This document shows, in pieces, positions 52,226 through 61,805 of a stretch of DNA of 64,000 nt; the stretch's first letter is position 1; each line of letters opens with the position of its first letter. The translations under genes and the position numbers were made by a program. The stretch comes from Nothophaeocryptopus gaeumannii. Taxonomy: Eukaryota > Ascomycota > Dothideomycetes > Mycosphaerellales > Mycosphaerellaceae. The notes under the pieces were generated by a model. It had not been told where the DNA came from. It searched no databases and saw only the letters and a program-made list of their open reading frames with translations. The stretch covers positions 1,922,001 through 1,986,000 of the forward strand of contig JASISA010000010.1 in assembly GCA_031771865.1 (NCBI GenBank), in the 5' to 3' direction.

Positions 52226-54447
52226 ATGGCCGACCTCTACCAACCCCTCGATTATGCGAAGCAGCAGATCCGACTTCTTCGCCTTACTGAGCAGCGTGTG
52301 CCCATTACCGCTGAGCTGGCTATATTCTCATTGCACGATCCACCGTCCTACATAGCACTTTCGTATCGCTGGGGCGCCGAGGAAGCCGACAGAAAGATAT
52401 ACATTAATTCGCAGAGCTTTCAAGTCCGTCCGAACCTGCACGGCTATCTCGAGTTCCTGGTGGAAGAAGGTCGACATGACTGGGTTTTCATCGATGCTAT
52501 ATGCATCAATCAAAACGACGTGGATGAGCGAAGTAGTCAAGTTCGCCTCATGGGAGATGTGTATCACAAGGCTCGCGAGGTTGAAGCTTGGATCCCGGTA
52601 CCGCTATCAGAGATCCTAAATCCTTCTACTGGTCCTAAGCCGACAATTGGTTTGACGGAAATGAAAAGCATCATTGCCAAAGCCGAGACATCTCTTGCGA
52701 AGATACGAGCAGGGCGTTGGAAGCCTGGGGACATGTTGCCCTTGCTTAGACATCACGTTTTGCTCGAGAAACTGGACGTAGGGCGGTTTCCCCTCCTCCC
52801 ACTTACTAATAACGAATACTGGTCTCGCTTGTGGATCGTGCAGGAAGTCATATTGGCTCCACGGCTTACAATAATCTACGCCAAGATGCGGATGGACTGG
52901 TTCGTGTTGCTACAAATGTTACTATTTCGGTACATCAACAATAGGGCGCATCAGAATGCAAACGAGTATGTGGAAACATGGGAGCGTCTCGAAGATGATG
53001 CGTTCAAACTCGGGTCGGCAACGCTGGCTACACTTGTGAAAAGACGATGGATCCATTATGAGCCGCGATACCGTCCAATGGATCTAGCAGCTGCTATGGC
53101 TGCTTTCCAACCTCGCCAGTGCCATCTCGTGCATGATCAGGTCTATGGTCTACTTGGAATGGCGAAAAGCGTCATCAATCCGGACTATAACAGGCCTGTG
53201 CTTGATCTGTTACTAGAGACCTTCGTAGAAGCTTTTCTTGACATCTACGCGTCCGACGGTCGGACATCAGATGATGCTTCGATTAGCACTCGTCGACGAG
53301 ACTTTATTGATGGCTTCGTATTGGCCTTCAACTTGAGCCACTACGATACATTCATGCACATGCTCGTACGGGTAGCGGGTGAGCTTTTTGGGGAGCTTGA
53401 CTTTGGTCATGCCCCGTACGGCATCTTCTGGCGCTGGGCGCCTAGAAGTCTATGGTGGGTCAAATTCTTGTCAGTGACAAACGTAGTGGGAAGGTGGCTT
53501 TTCAAAATAGCGTCCATCAATCAGAAGATGCTGATATGGGCGAAGGAAGGATCAGCAGATGAGACTGAGGATTGGAGATGCGTCCCAATGCCCAGCCACA
53601 TTTCAGCAGAGAGGATAACTTATCAACAATTCCGGCAGCGAATTCAGCGAACGCATGACGACCTCCTTGAGCGGAAATTTCAGGGCATGACGGAGCGTGA
53701 AGAAATCGCAGGCGACCTAAGACGGCTTCTGATGATGGACCTAGATGGAGCTGAAAGCCTTGCAACCCAGATCTTGCAATTTCCAACCCCAAAGGAGGTT
53801 GCGGAGCTATGCTTCCAGGCCAATTGGTATGTCGCGGGTACATTACTTGCACTGGGACGAACACCCGAGGCCGTTTGGTTTGCAGAAAAGGCCTCTGAAT
53901 ACGGGTTTGATGGATACATTCTCACTACCGATGCCGAAGATGAAGAGCAAGTCGAAGATGAAGAGCAGGTCGAAGATCCAGAGCAAGTAGAAGATCCAGA
54001 GCAAGTACAAGATCCCACAGCTCGGACAATCGACTACGCTGAAGCTCAACCGCAGACGGAGCAGAAATCTCTTCAGATCTCGAGTCAAGCACGGATCCAT
54101 ACGAAACCAATACTTCCGATTCAGAATGGGAAGACATAGACGAAGCAGAAGAAGAAGAAAACGCACGACAGGCCGGGATCCTGATCAAATTCTTCACGAC
54201 ACTCATTCGCGTTCGAGAGCAACGTCCACGGGCTCTCAAAGTGTACAGGCTGGGCCCTTTGCTCGCATCAGAGCTTCGTAAGACGGAGCAGATGTTGTCT
54301 TCGTTTACCGACAATTGCACTGATGACGCGCGAGTCGTCCGGGATACCATACAGGCAATGGCGCCAGAGTACCTCCTCAAGTCGACGCGTATACCATATA
54401 ATGATGTTGAGGCTCTTCGCCCTCCGGGCTCATGGCCGGGCGGTTAG
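52226..54447 (+). CDS. HET-domain (heterokaryon incompatibility-type) protein, frame break near 3' end
   Basis: HET domains trigger cell death after fusion of unlike fungal strains and act as intracellular immune-type effectors. The domain is at the N-terminus: PPSYIALSYRWGAEEADR, then DWVFIDAICINQNDVDERSS and QVRLMGDVYHKAREVEAWI, and further on NNEYWSRLWIVQEVILAPRL and MAAFQPRQCHLVHDQVYGLL. The frame from 52226 runs 637 codons to a stop at 54137-54139. However, coding-like sequence continues in another frame from ~54043 to the stop at 54447 (DSEWEDIDEAEEEENARQAG, FFTTLIRVREQRPRALKVYR, LLASELRKTEQMLSSFTD). A short intron could join them (for example 54084-54124, GTCAAG...TTCAG, or 54005-54084), or the gene is frameshifted. 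The 18-bp minisatellite lies just before the break. Confidence 0.82.
53936..54007 (+). repeat. In-frame 18-bp minisatellite (4 units) in the HET-domain gene
   Basis: Four consecutive 18-bp units (53936, 53954, 53972, 53990) encode EDEEQV, EDEEQV, EDPEQV, EDPEQV, followed by a degenerate QDP. The two halves differ by the same change, so the array grew by duplication of diverged units. Units with GTAGAA or GTACAA words can also act as weak splice donors. Confidence 0.92.
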
Positions 54448-54798
54448 GCATGAATAGACGGAGTTTCCCTGATCGTCTTTGCGGCAGGGACGTTAAGGGA
54501 GTCTGCACGGGCAAGAAGTGATCAAAGTGAACAGTGCGGTTTCGAGAGCAGGCTCTGCCATATTTCCACACCGCTTCTGCTGCCAGGAATCTACGCATGT
54601 GTTCTAATTCTCTGCTCTTAATTACTGCAGTGGGATGTATATTATGAGAGACAGAGCCTCAACTTCGGGCTGGAGTGCAAGTATCAAAGACATTTGATTC
54701 GATCAGGTATCTCTATCGTCACGTCGTTTCTCTTTTCCTCGTACCGCCGGTCATCGCCATTCCTAGAAGCTTCCCACGATGCCTGTTGAGACTGCTGC
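54448..54798. other. Convergent 3' region between the HET and WW-domain genes
   Basis: About 350 bp with no further gene seen. Confidence 0.5.
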
Positions 54799-55815
54799 TT
54801 AGAAAAGGATGTCTCCGAGTAGCAAACCACCCAGAAGACCACCACCAAGGGCCAATGGCATACCATAGCCTCCTCCCATACCGCCTCCGTAGGGTCTACC
54901 GTATGGCTGCTGAGGACGAATGTATCTCGCGTTCGGTGTGGTGTACACGCCCTGGTTGCCATATGGGTTATATCCATAGCCTCCTCCATATCCGCCTCCA
55001 TAGCCACCTCCGTATCCCGCACCATATCCATACTGCGCCGGAGGTTCGATGTAGACGTCCTTCCCATCTCGATCCTTGCCCAAATGCTGCGCCTGTCCAG
55101 TCTGCGCCGCCCTCTGCATCGCCTGTCTCACCCTCATGTGCTGCTCATACATCTGCTGCTCTTGCGCCGCCCTCTGTTTCCTCTCCTCAACACGCTGCTC
55201 ATGCGTCATGCCTGTCACCTTGTCCTTCAACTTTCTCCCAAACGTCCTCTCGTCCCTGCCCTTGCCTTTGCCATCGGGTCGCGGCGGAAGGTCCGGATTC
55301 GTGGTGGATGCAGACGAAGAGCCTGCTGCGCCCGCTGCCCCTGTGTGATGGTCATCCTCATCGTCCGAATGAGCATGGATCATGTCTTCTTTACTGGCAT
55401 AGTCTGGATGGCTTTCCCGCCATCTCATATCCTCCGATTCTATCCGCTCTCGCTCTTCACTGCTCAGGCCGCGTAGGAAGTCTTCGTCGTCGTAGGGGTG
55501 GTGCCATATGCTCTTTGGAGGGTCGATTTTGGTGTTGACATAGAAATGATGGTTGTAGCTTGGATCGTATGTTCGCACCCAGCCGTCGGGCAGTGGGCGC
55601 ATCTCGTCCTCCATGGAGCGGCGGTAAGCTGCTGGTATGCCATCTTTGCCGCTGGCCTTACCGGAGCCAGGGACGTTCAAATGTGAGCCTGTCGCATTGT
55701 TGCTACTTGAGCTCGCCGCGGCTGGTTGTGATGCAGATGCGGATGCTGAGCTCGAGCCAGTAGCTTGCGCGTATGATGGTGGAGCTTCTACTGGTACGTC
55801 TGAATGGTCTGGCAT
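54799..55815 (-). CDS. WW-domain protein with Gly/Tyr-rich C-terminus
   Basis: A 338-residue frame. After a Ser/Ala-rich start (with a PPSY motif, itself a WW ligand) comes one WW domain: PLPDGWVRTYDPSYNHHFYV then NTKIDPPKSIWHHPY, with both tryptophans and the conserved proline. Charged helical segments follow (LSSEERERIESEDMRWRESH; RTFGRKLKDKVTGMTHEQRV; EERKQRAAQEQQMYEQHMR). The end is a low-complexity GYGGGYGGGYGGGYGY tract and a hydrophobic terminus (LALGGGLLGGLLLGDILF). Proteins with this layout are widespread in filamentous ascomycetes but uncharacterised. A link to membranes via the hydrophobic end or to PPxY partners is inference. Confidence 0.85.
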   Translation of the reverse strand: MPDHSDVPVEAPPSYAQATGSSSASASASQPAAASSSSNNATGSHLNVPGSGKASGKDGIPAAYRRSMEDEMRPLPDGWVRTYDPSYNHHFYVNTKIDPPKSIWHHPYDDEDFLRGLSSEERERIESEDMRWRESHPDYASKEDMIHAHSDDEDDHHTGAAGAAGSSSASTTNPDLPPRPDGKGKGRDERTFGRKLKDKVTGMTHEQRVEERKQRAAQEQQMYEQHMRVRQAMQRAAQTGQAQHLGKDRDGKDVYIEPPAQYGYGAGYGGGYGGGYGGGYGYNPYGNQGVYTTPNARYIRPQQPYGRPYGGGMGGGYGMPLALGGGLLGGLLLGDILF

Positions 55816-56499
55816 GGTTGATTTGCTGTTGTAGGTATCCTAGCAGGTGAGGTCTCAAGATAAATATATGAAAGCTTTGGGAAGAGGCAGCGGGAAAGCT
55901 GCAGAAGGTAGATGGCAATGAGGCACTGCTGCTCGGAGGGTCAGGTGCCAGAATCGCGATTGCGTGTCTGAGAAGCTCGTGATGTGGCGCTTTCTTTGTG
56001 TGCTGACTTCCGTTGGGGTGATGCTGTGGCTGTGCGCGCAAACATTACTATGTTGTAGGTGAAGGAAAGATCTGGACAATGCCAATGCGTCCAGAGCTGT
56101 TCACAATGACGTATTTGCGGCCGGTCTCACAGCTCAAGTGAATGAATTGGCGGATCGAACTGATGGGAGGTTGAATCAAGCTTCGGCGAGGCCGACATTT
56201 TCCGCTGTACCTCGTTGCCGCTGTACCTCCTTGTCTCCATACTCCTACACCACTCATCTTCTCTATCATGCAATCTGTGAGGAGGATGCATCTGCCTAGA
56301 TGAAGGAAGAGCTCTCAGATGACCTGACATGACCCTACGACCCCAATACCATCCTTTGCCGATCCTGGCAACTCAGTTAAGCCAACGCTCCTTCGAAAAG
56401 CATCCAGTCTTAGGGTAATCCATTCCGATCATTTTTCTTCAATGCAGGTCGAGTCCGTTGTTCCTCTCTCGTTCAAGGAACCTTTCTTGACATCTATCA
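55816..56499. promoter_or_regulatory. Divergent promoter region between the WW-domain and first FAD monooxygenase genes
   Basis: About 680 bp; only short frames, no clear TATA box. Confidence 0.5.
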
Positions 56500-57925
56500 A
56501 TGGACTCCGAAAAGATCAGAGTAGCTCTCGTTGGTAATGGACTGGCAAGCGTCTGTCTCGCTAAAGGCTTATGCGAAGATCCTCGATTCGACATCGAGAT
56601 ACTAGAAGCAAGTGATGGCGCTTGGACTGGAGGTCAGGCGTTCGGCCTTGGACCCAATGCTCAACAGGCGCTGCAGCTGTTACATCCCGAACTGAGACAG
56701 GCATTGGATCAAGCAGGTGGCACCAAGATGGAGAGATCGGCGAAGTTCATGATGGTCAGTCATCAGCTCGGGTTCATGGGATGACAAGGCTGAAGAATGA
56801 AAGGGCACTGGACCGCAGGCTGGACAACTAATCGCATATCGGGACACTAAGCCGCCACAGATCATTGTTGGCCGCGGCGTATTTCAGCGGAAGTTGAACA
56901 AGACGATTTCCAGTGTCCGAATAACGCCCTTCAAGCGAGTATCGAAGGTCGAACCTCGAAGTGCAGAATCATTAGCGAGATTGCAATTCGAGGACGGTAC
57001 ATCACAAACCTACGATGCAATTGTAGGATGTGATGGCTTGAACAGCGTTGTAAGAACAGCCGTTCTCGGAGCAGACCATCCCGCTACCAAGGCAGTCTTC
57101 AGCGGCGGCTACAGCGTAAGGATCATCGTCCCCGTGGATGAGGCAGTTGAGGCCTTCGGCGAGGATTATTGCCTAGAAACGATCCAGACCGGATGGGGCG
57201 GCAATGGCGGCTTCCTAATGACTGACAAACTCAATGATGGGAGATCAATGCAGATTGTTGCAGGCTGGATGAAGGATGAAACCACAGGACAAGGATGGCC
57301 GTATCAAGAACCATGGCATGAGTGGCCAAAGGACAAGCTTGTGCATGACCTTGAGGAATGGGGTTATGTCGGCGAGAGCATGGCGAAAGTAGGCATTGAG
57401 AACGTTATTGCGAATTTGTGTTTTCTGAACTCACACGACGTAGCTCTTCGAGAAGCAGCCGACCCTCACTGCTGGCGCCGGGAGGGTCCACTTGCCGACT
57501 CCCACGTATGCCAACGAAAACCTCTGTCTCATCGGAGATGCAGCTGAGACTTTCCCGCCTTTTCAAGGTACGATACTCATGGTGTGACTTCTGGCCGGTC
57601 GATCTGGTGGTTAATCTTTCGAGCAGGCGCCGGCGCCGGTCAAGCGATAGAAGACGCGCTTTTGCTCTCGACCGTCATGAAACAAATCAAGTCCGAAGAT
57701 GAGCTCTCGAGAGCGTTTGATGTTTACGATCGGATTAGAAGGCCCCGTCGGTCCGATGTCGCCCGAAGCAGCACCAGATCGGGATACTTCTTGTGCGGTA
57801 GGTCAGACGCTGGCCTGGATATGGAGAAGCTACGAGCAGGCATGAAGAACTGGTCGGCGAATATTTTTGAATACGATTTGGAGGCGATGGTGGAAGAAGG
57901 CAAAAGAATGATGAGAGAAGGTTGA
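56500..57925 (+). CDS. FAD-dependent monooxygenase (aromatic-hydroxylase type), copy 1
   Basis: Flavoprotein of the salicylate/p-hydroxybenzoate hydroxylase class, normally hydroxylating an aromatic substrate with NAD(P)H and O2. Four exons (56500-56754, 56861-57388, 57444-57567, 57627-57925) give 401 residues. Landmarks: dinucleotide-binding VALVGNGLASVCLAKGL, the region with IIVGRGVFQRKLN, the DG motif YDAIVGCDGLNSVVRTAV, and GD motif NLCLIGDAAETFPPFQG|AGAGAGQAIEDALLLS across the last splice. The first motif is GNGLAS: its last Gly is Ser where GxGxxG is usual. Introns are 106, 55 and 59 nt. For intron 2 I chose the GTAGGC donor at 57389; the alternative GTTATT at 57404 adds five residues. 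It is shorter than copy 2 and has no MTS or signal peptide. Confidence 0.85.
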
Positions 57926-58681
57926 ATTCAAAAGCCGTTGCCAAGACCTTCACATGTGCTCCGGACGCCAAACGCCGGACCTCTGAGGAAATGAAGTAAA
58001 AACGAAAAATCAAGCAAAACAACCAGGACATTCTACGATCGAAGCGCACGACTCGACCTTAGTACCCATCACACCGTTCTCAGGAGCGGAAAGCAAAACA
58101 AAAAGACCAACAGCCCGTCGAGCCGTTGATCTTCAGATTTCCGCTAACCCGCTCTAAAGAAACTCCAGTTGCAATCGAGGAGAAGAAGCTGAGCATGATC
58201 TTACGAATTCACAAGTCTCATCCAGATTTAAGCTTGCTTTTGATTTTTGATCTGGCTCAGTAGACCAAGGAAGAAACTTACGTTCGAGCGCAAGGGAAGA
58301 AGATTCTGGCGCTCTGAAACTTGAGCTAAGTCTCCGAAGTTATCACCTTGCGGTTCATTCGTTCGCGCTGCTTCTTATTAATGGAAGGAGGGGGATTGTT
58401 TGGGCTTATGTAGGCTAATGTGGAGAGTGGGGCGGGCATGTGAAAGTGAAGTTGAGTTGGGAGAGGAGGGCCCAGACAGCGCGGGTGGAAAGACAACTAA
58501 AGCTCTTCATACAAGAGCTTCCGACCTCTGCATACAACTACCTCTCCTATCTTGCATATCAATTAGTCAGCATTGGCAGTGAGGGGAACCTGAAGGTTTC
58601 TCAGATGGCTAACGTGCTTCAACAGAAACAAAGCAGCAGACACTCCTTTCCCAGAACGAATACAGCACATCCAGTACCACC
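57926..58681. other. Intergenic region before the molybdoenzyme gene
   Basis: About 750 bp with A-rich runs near 57995-58110 and no supported gene. Promoter of the sulfite-oxidase-like gene. Confidence 0.5.
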
Positions 58682-59737
58682 ATGACCGATGAAACGCCCT
58701 CAGACGACGACATCCGCAGCGCCTGCCTCTCAATGCAACCCGGTTTCCACATCCGCCACCCGCCACCCCCTCACACCCTCTCAACCTTCATCACTCCGGA
58801 CCAAAACCTCTTTCAAACAATCCACATGGGCCAACCTGTCATCTCGGCCTCCCTCTGGCGTCTCAAGATCCACGGTCTCGTCGAATACCCCTTCTGTCTA
58901 ACCCTCGACGAACTCAAATCTCTTCCTAGGAGAACAGTGACGGCGTTTCATGAATGTTACGGGAGTCCTTTAAAACCACCAACAGAGAATGTATGGAGAG
59001 TAGGGAATGTAGAGTGGACGGGGGTACCGCTCAACCTCCTCCTCTCAAAAGCTCGGCCCTTGCCCGAAGCGAGATTCGTTTGGTCGGATGGTCTCGATTC
59101 CGGTTCTTTCGGTGGTATCACTACAGACCGCTACCAGAAGGATCTCCCGCTCTCCAAAGCCCTCGAATCTGCATGCCTCGTAGCTTACGCAATAAACGAC
59201 CAACCGCTGGATAACGAGAGAGGTGGGCCGGTGAGGTTGGTTGTTCCCGGGTGGTTTGGGACGAATAGTACGAAGTGGTTGTGTTCGTTGGAGTTGAGAG
59301 AGAAGAGGAGTGAGAGGCCTTTTACGACGAAGTTTTATAATGAGGTTGTGCCTGGGAATGAGGAGGGGAGGCTGAGACCTGTTTGGGGCGTTGAGCCGAA
59401 TTCGGTCATTGTGAGGCCGGAGCCAGGGGAGAGGAGGAAGGCTGGGTTGGTGAGAGTTTGGGGATGGGCGTGGAGTATGGATGGGATTGAGGGGGTGGAA
59501 GTTAGTTCAGATGAAGGGGAGGAGTGGGTTGAAGCTGAGGTGGCGAAAAGGAGGGAGTTCGAGTGGCAGAGGTTTGAGGTTGGAATGAGGTTGGAGGATG
59601 GGAGTCATGAGATTGTGGCACGAGCGAGATCTTACTCTGGTGAGAAGCAGCCTTTGACTGGACGACGGAACCATGTGCATCGTGTCCGGATTGAAGCTGA
59701 TTCTGGTCATCTCTCAGCGCATCGAGAGCCTGGTTGA
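58682..59737 (+). CDS. Sulfite oxidase-type molybdopterin oxidoreductase, no cytochrome b5 domain
   Basis: A 351-residue unspliced frame. The Mo-cofactor domain starts after ~30 residues: SLWRLKIHGLVEYPFCLTLD, TVTAFHECYGSPLKPP with the presumed Mo-ligand Cys92, RVGNVEWTGVPLNLLLSKAR, VWSDGLDSGSFGGITTDRYQ, LVAYAINDQPLDNERGGPVR and LVVPGWFGTNSTKWLCSLEL. The Mo-cofactor dimerisation domain follows (VRVWGWAWSMDGIEGVEVSS, EVGMRLEDGSHEIVARARS). Sulfite oxidase and nitrate reductase usually carry a heme b5 domain; its absence, and the ECYG context around the Cys, point to a fungal sulfite-oxidase-like branch whose substrate and electron acceptor are unknown. No peroxisomal SKL-type end (ends HREPG). 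Confidence 0.9.
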   Translation: MTDETPSDDDIRSACLSMQPGFHIRHPPPPHTLSTFITPDQNLFQTIHMGQPVISASLWRLKIHGLVEYPFCLTLDELKSLPRRTVTAFHECYGSPLKPPTENVWRVGNVEWTGVPLNLLLSKARPLPEARFVWSDGLDSGSFGGITTDRYQKDLPLSKALESACLVAYAINDQPLDNERGGPVRLVVPGWFGTNSTKWLCSLELREKRSERPFTTKFYNEVVPGNEEGRLRPVWGVEPNSVIVRPEPGERRKAGLVRVWGWAWSMDGIEGVEVSSDEGEEWVEAEVAKRREFEWQRFEVGMRLEDGSHEIVARARSYSGEKQPLTGRRNHVHRVRIEADSGHLSAHREPG

Positions 59738-59855
59738 CCGAGGAAGTGTCCCATCTCGCTTCAGTCTTACCGTGACCGCACTTCAAGGCCTCAGCTTGCC
59801 TTGTCTCTGGTCGTCATGATCTTTTCGATCCCGTGAAGGGCTGCCATTTTGCGCA

Positions 59856-60625
59856 TTATTCGATCCTCCGCCGCTTGTTACTTCTGCAAGCGCCTGCTTC
59901 GTGAGCATGGAACTTGCATTTATCACTTAGCAAGTCTTCATTGACCTCCTCGCGGCGCTGCCGAATCAGCTCTTGCGCAAGAGCTTCCAAGAATTGACGA
60001 TCGAGGTGATTCATCTTGCGGGCTTTTCCAGCGTGCTTGGCGTAGATTGCCACCATGAGATCCCGACCAAGCCTGCTCCAACGAAATGGGGAGCCCGGTT
60101 CGTTGAACATGACTTGGATGGTGGCCTCGCCCGGTAGACGGGCCCAAGTACGTGACTCTGTATTCGCCCCTTTGTCGATGAATGCGTCCACGACAGTGCT
60201 CTGGAAGGCCTCATCTTCGACCCAGACACTAAGATCATAGAGTTTTGCCAGTCGCCAGTACTCCATATCTTCTTTTCCAATGTTTGAGGCACTACTTTCC
60301 AGTGCTTCAGTGACGAAGAGACGCCCGGAGTAAAGCCAGTTGATGTAGATGTTAAAACTCTCGGCTTGAAAGTCTTTGCATGCGGACACTTTGTAGGCTC
60401 TCTTCGGCGGATCTCCCTGCTCCCTGCGAAGGTAGGCGGCGTTGGCGCATATGATACTGGTGCGGACCGTGAACTTCTCACCTCCATAGAGGGTAATTGT
60501 GACCACTGCAGAATCGTTGGCGAAGCTTTGGAAACAGTCAGCTATCATTTCCACAGGAACGGGACACACCAGAGGCGATCGTACTCGATGGCTTCTTCGC
60601 ATAGCTCTCGCTCGAGCAAAGCCAT
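59856..60625 (-). CDS. BTB/POZ domain protein, tandem copy 1
   Basis: Two minus-strand exons (60570-60625 and 59856-60525; 44-nt intron GTGTGT, GCTGAC branch, AAAG acceptor) give 241 residues starting MALLERELCEEAIEYDRL. The BTB fold is read from SAVVTITLYGGEKFTVRTSI and ICANAAYLRRE to FQAESFNIYINWLYSGRLFV, then a helical part (MEYWRLAKLYDLSVWVEDEA, FQSTVVDAFIDKG). The C-terminus is LLSDKCKFHAHEAGACRSNK then RRRIE. This ending and the middle pattern recur in the next gene, so they are tandem paralogues. Such short fungal BTB proteins are numerous; partners and role are unknown. An adaptor role is inference. Confidence 0.78.
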
Positions 60626-60879
60626 GCTGGGTATTGAATTGCTTCTCTGCTATGTAAGAGTGTTAGTAAGTAGAAAGGGAGCGGAAGAGAGTTGAGGTGT
60701 TGATGGTTCATATTGACCGCTAGCACATGCTAAAGCACGAATCAAAGTGAAGAAGCATACTGCATATGCAAACAGCACCTGAGAGCTTCTGTAGAAGCAT
60801 GTGGCTCTGCAATGTCGATCATCGAATCGATACCATTGTACCTGCCTCCCTGTCCAATCCTCTGGCCGCTTCCATTTTC

Positions 60880-61557
60880 TTACTCTAGCCTTCGCTTCTT
60901 ATTCCCTCCGCAAGAACCGTCTGGATGATGATGGAACTTGCAGTTGTTGGCCGAGACGTCCAGAGCATCAGCCTCACACCTCATTTGCAGTAGTCGCTGC
61001 ATCAGTAACTCCATGAAATCAACCTCCAGCTCGTCATACTTGACGGGCAAACCGTCCGCAAGCTGAATGAATAAGCAGACCAGCAGGTCCATTCCTTTCT
61101 TCGCCATCTCATCGTCTTCCTGCCACATCATCGCGATCGTCTCTTTGCGCGGGAGATGGGAGAAGTACTCGCCTGATGCTGTCTTCGCCTTGGCAACTAT
61201 CGCGTCCACGACAGCATCGTGACATCGGCCGTCTTGGAGGTAGCAGGCTAAGCAGTACAATTTTCCCAGTCTGATGTACTCCGGATGCCCGAGTTCCTGT
61301 CTTGCATCCTCCACCATCCGGGTGACGCGGGTCGTTGTACAGATCCTCTGGGTATACAGCCAGTTGAGGTAGGTGTTGAAGGCGTCGCCCTGGAAACGAG
61401 TCGGGATGTTCACAGCGGAGTCTGGATGGTAGGTGGCAACGGTGGCACTCGCTGCACGGATGATCTCAGAGTGGACCGAAAACATCTGCCGCTTTTTTCC
61501 CTCGCCAGTGTGGAAGTTGATCCACAAAGCCCCTTCGCCGAAACTGCTTGATTCCAT
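60880..61557 (-). CDS. BTB/POZ domain protein, tandem copy 2
   Basis: A 225-residue frame from the Met at 61557 (MESSSFGEGALWINFHTGEG); the frame stays open to 61773 but the extra 72 residues do not align with copy 1. BTB pattern: FSVHSEIIRAASATVATYHP, FQGDAFNTYLNWLYTQRICT, HPEYIRLGKLYCLACYLQDG, RCHDAVVDAIVAKAKTASGE. The end is SANNCKFHHHPDGSCGGNKK then RRLE, matching copy 1's CKFHAHEAGACRSNKRRRIE (same Cys, His and basic end). It may be missing a spliced N-terminal exon like that of copy 1. Only 254 bp separate it from copy 1's start. Confidence 0.75.
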   Translation of the reverse strand: MESSSFGEGALWINFHTGEGKKRQMFSVHSEIIRAASATVATYHPDSAVNIPTRFQGDAFNTYLNWLYTQRICTTTRVTRMVEDARQELGHPEYIRLGKLYCLACYLQDGRCHDAVVDAIVAKAKTASGEYFSHLPRKETIAMMWQEDDEMAKKGMDLLVCLFIQLADGLPVKYDELEVDFMELLMQRLLQMRCEADALDVSANNCKFHHHPDGSCGGNKKRRLE

Positions 61558-61805
61558 CAAAAATTCTGGACTACTCTCGCCAAGTCTTTGTCGCGATATA
61601 CTCCACTTCTTGAGCTTTTGGTGCTCTGTAGTCCATCTCGGAAGCTGCTGTGACCATGAATGGCGTGCGAGTAGATTCTGGGTGTTCTTCAGAGCGTTAA
61701 TGTCGATGTAATTAAACCGCTTTATTACGCTGGTCAAAAAACACAATGCCGCCGCCATGCATGTGACAATCAATGCTAGCCCTCAGTCACTTCAGATGCC
61801 GTCAA

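Noticed and set aside
53981..54055. In-frame introns using GTAGAA or GTACAA in the HET minisatellite with the CAG at 54055
   Set aside because: Both are multiples of three, so they do not explain the frame change seen downstream.
54675..55538. 287-codon plus-strand frame
   Set aside because: Antisense to the WW-domain gene; Cys/Pro/Ser-rich shadow of its Gly/Gln-rich codons.
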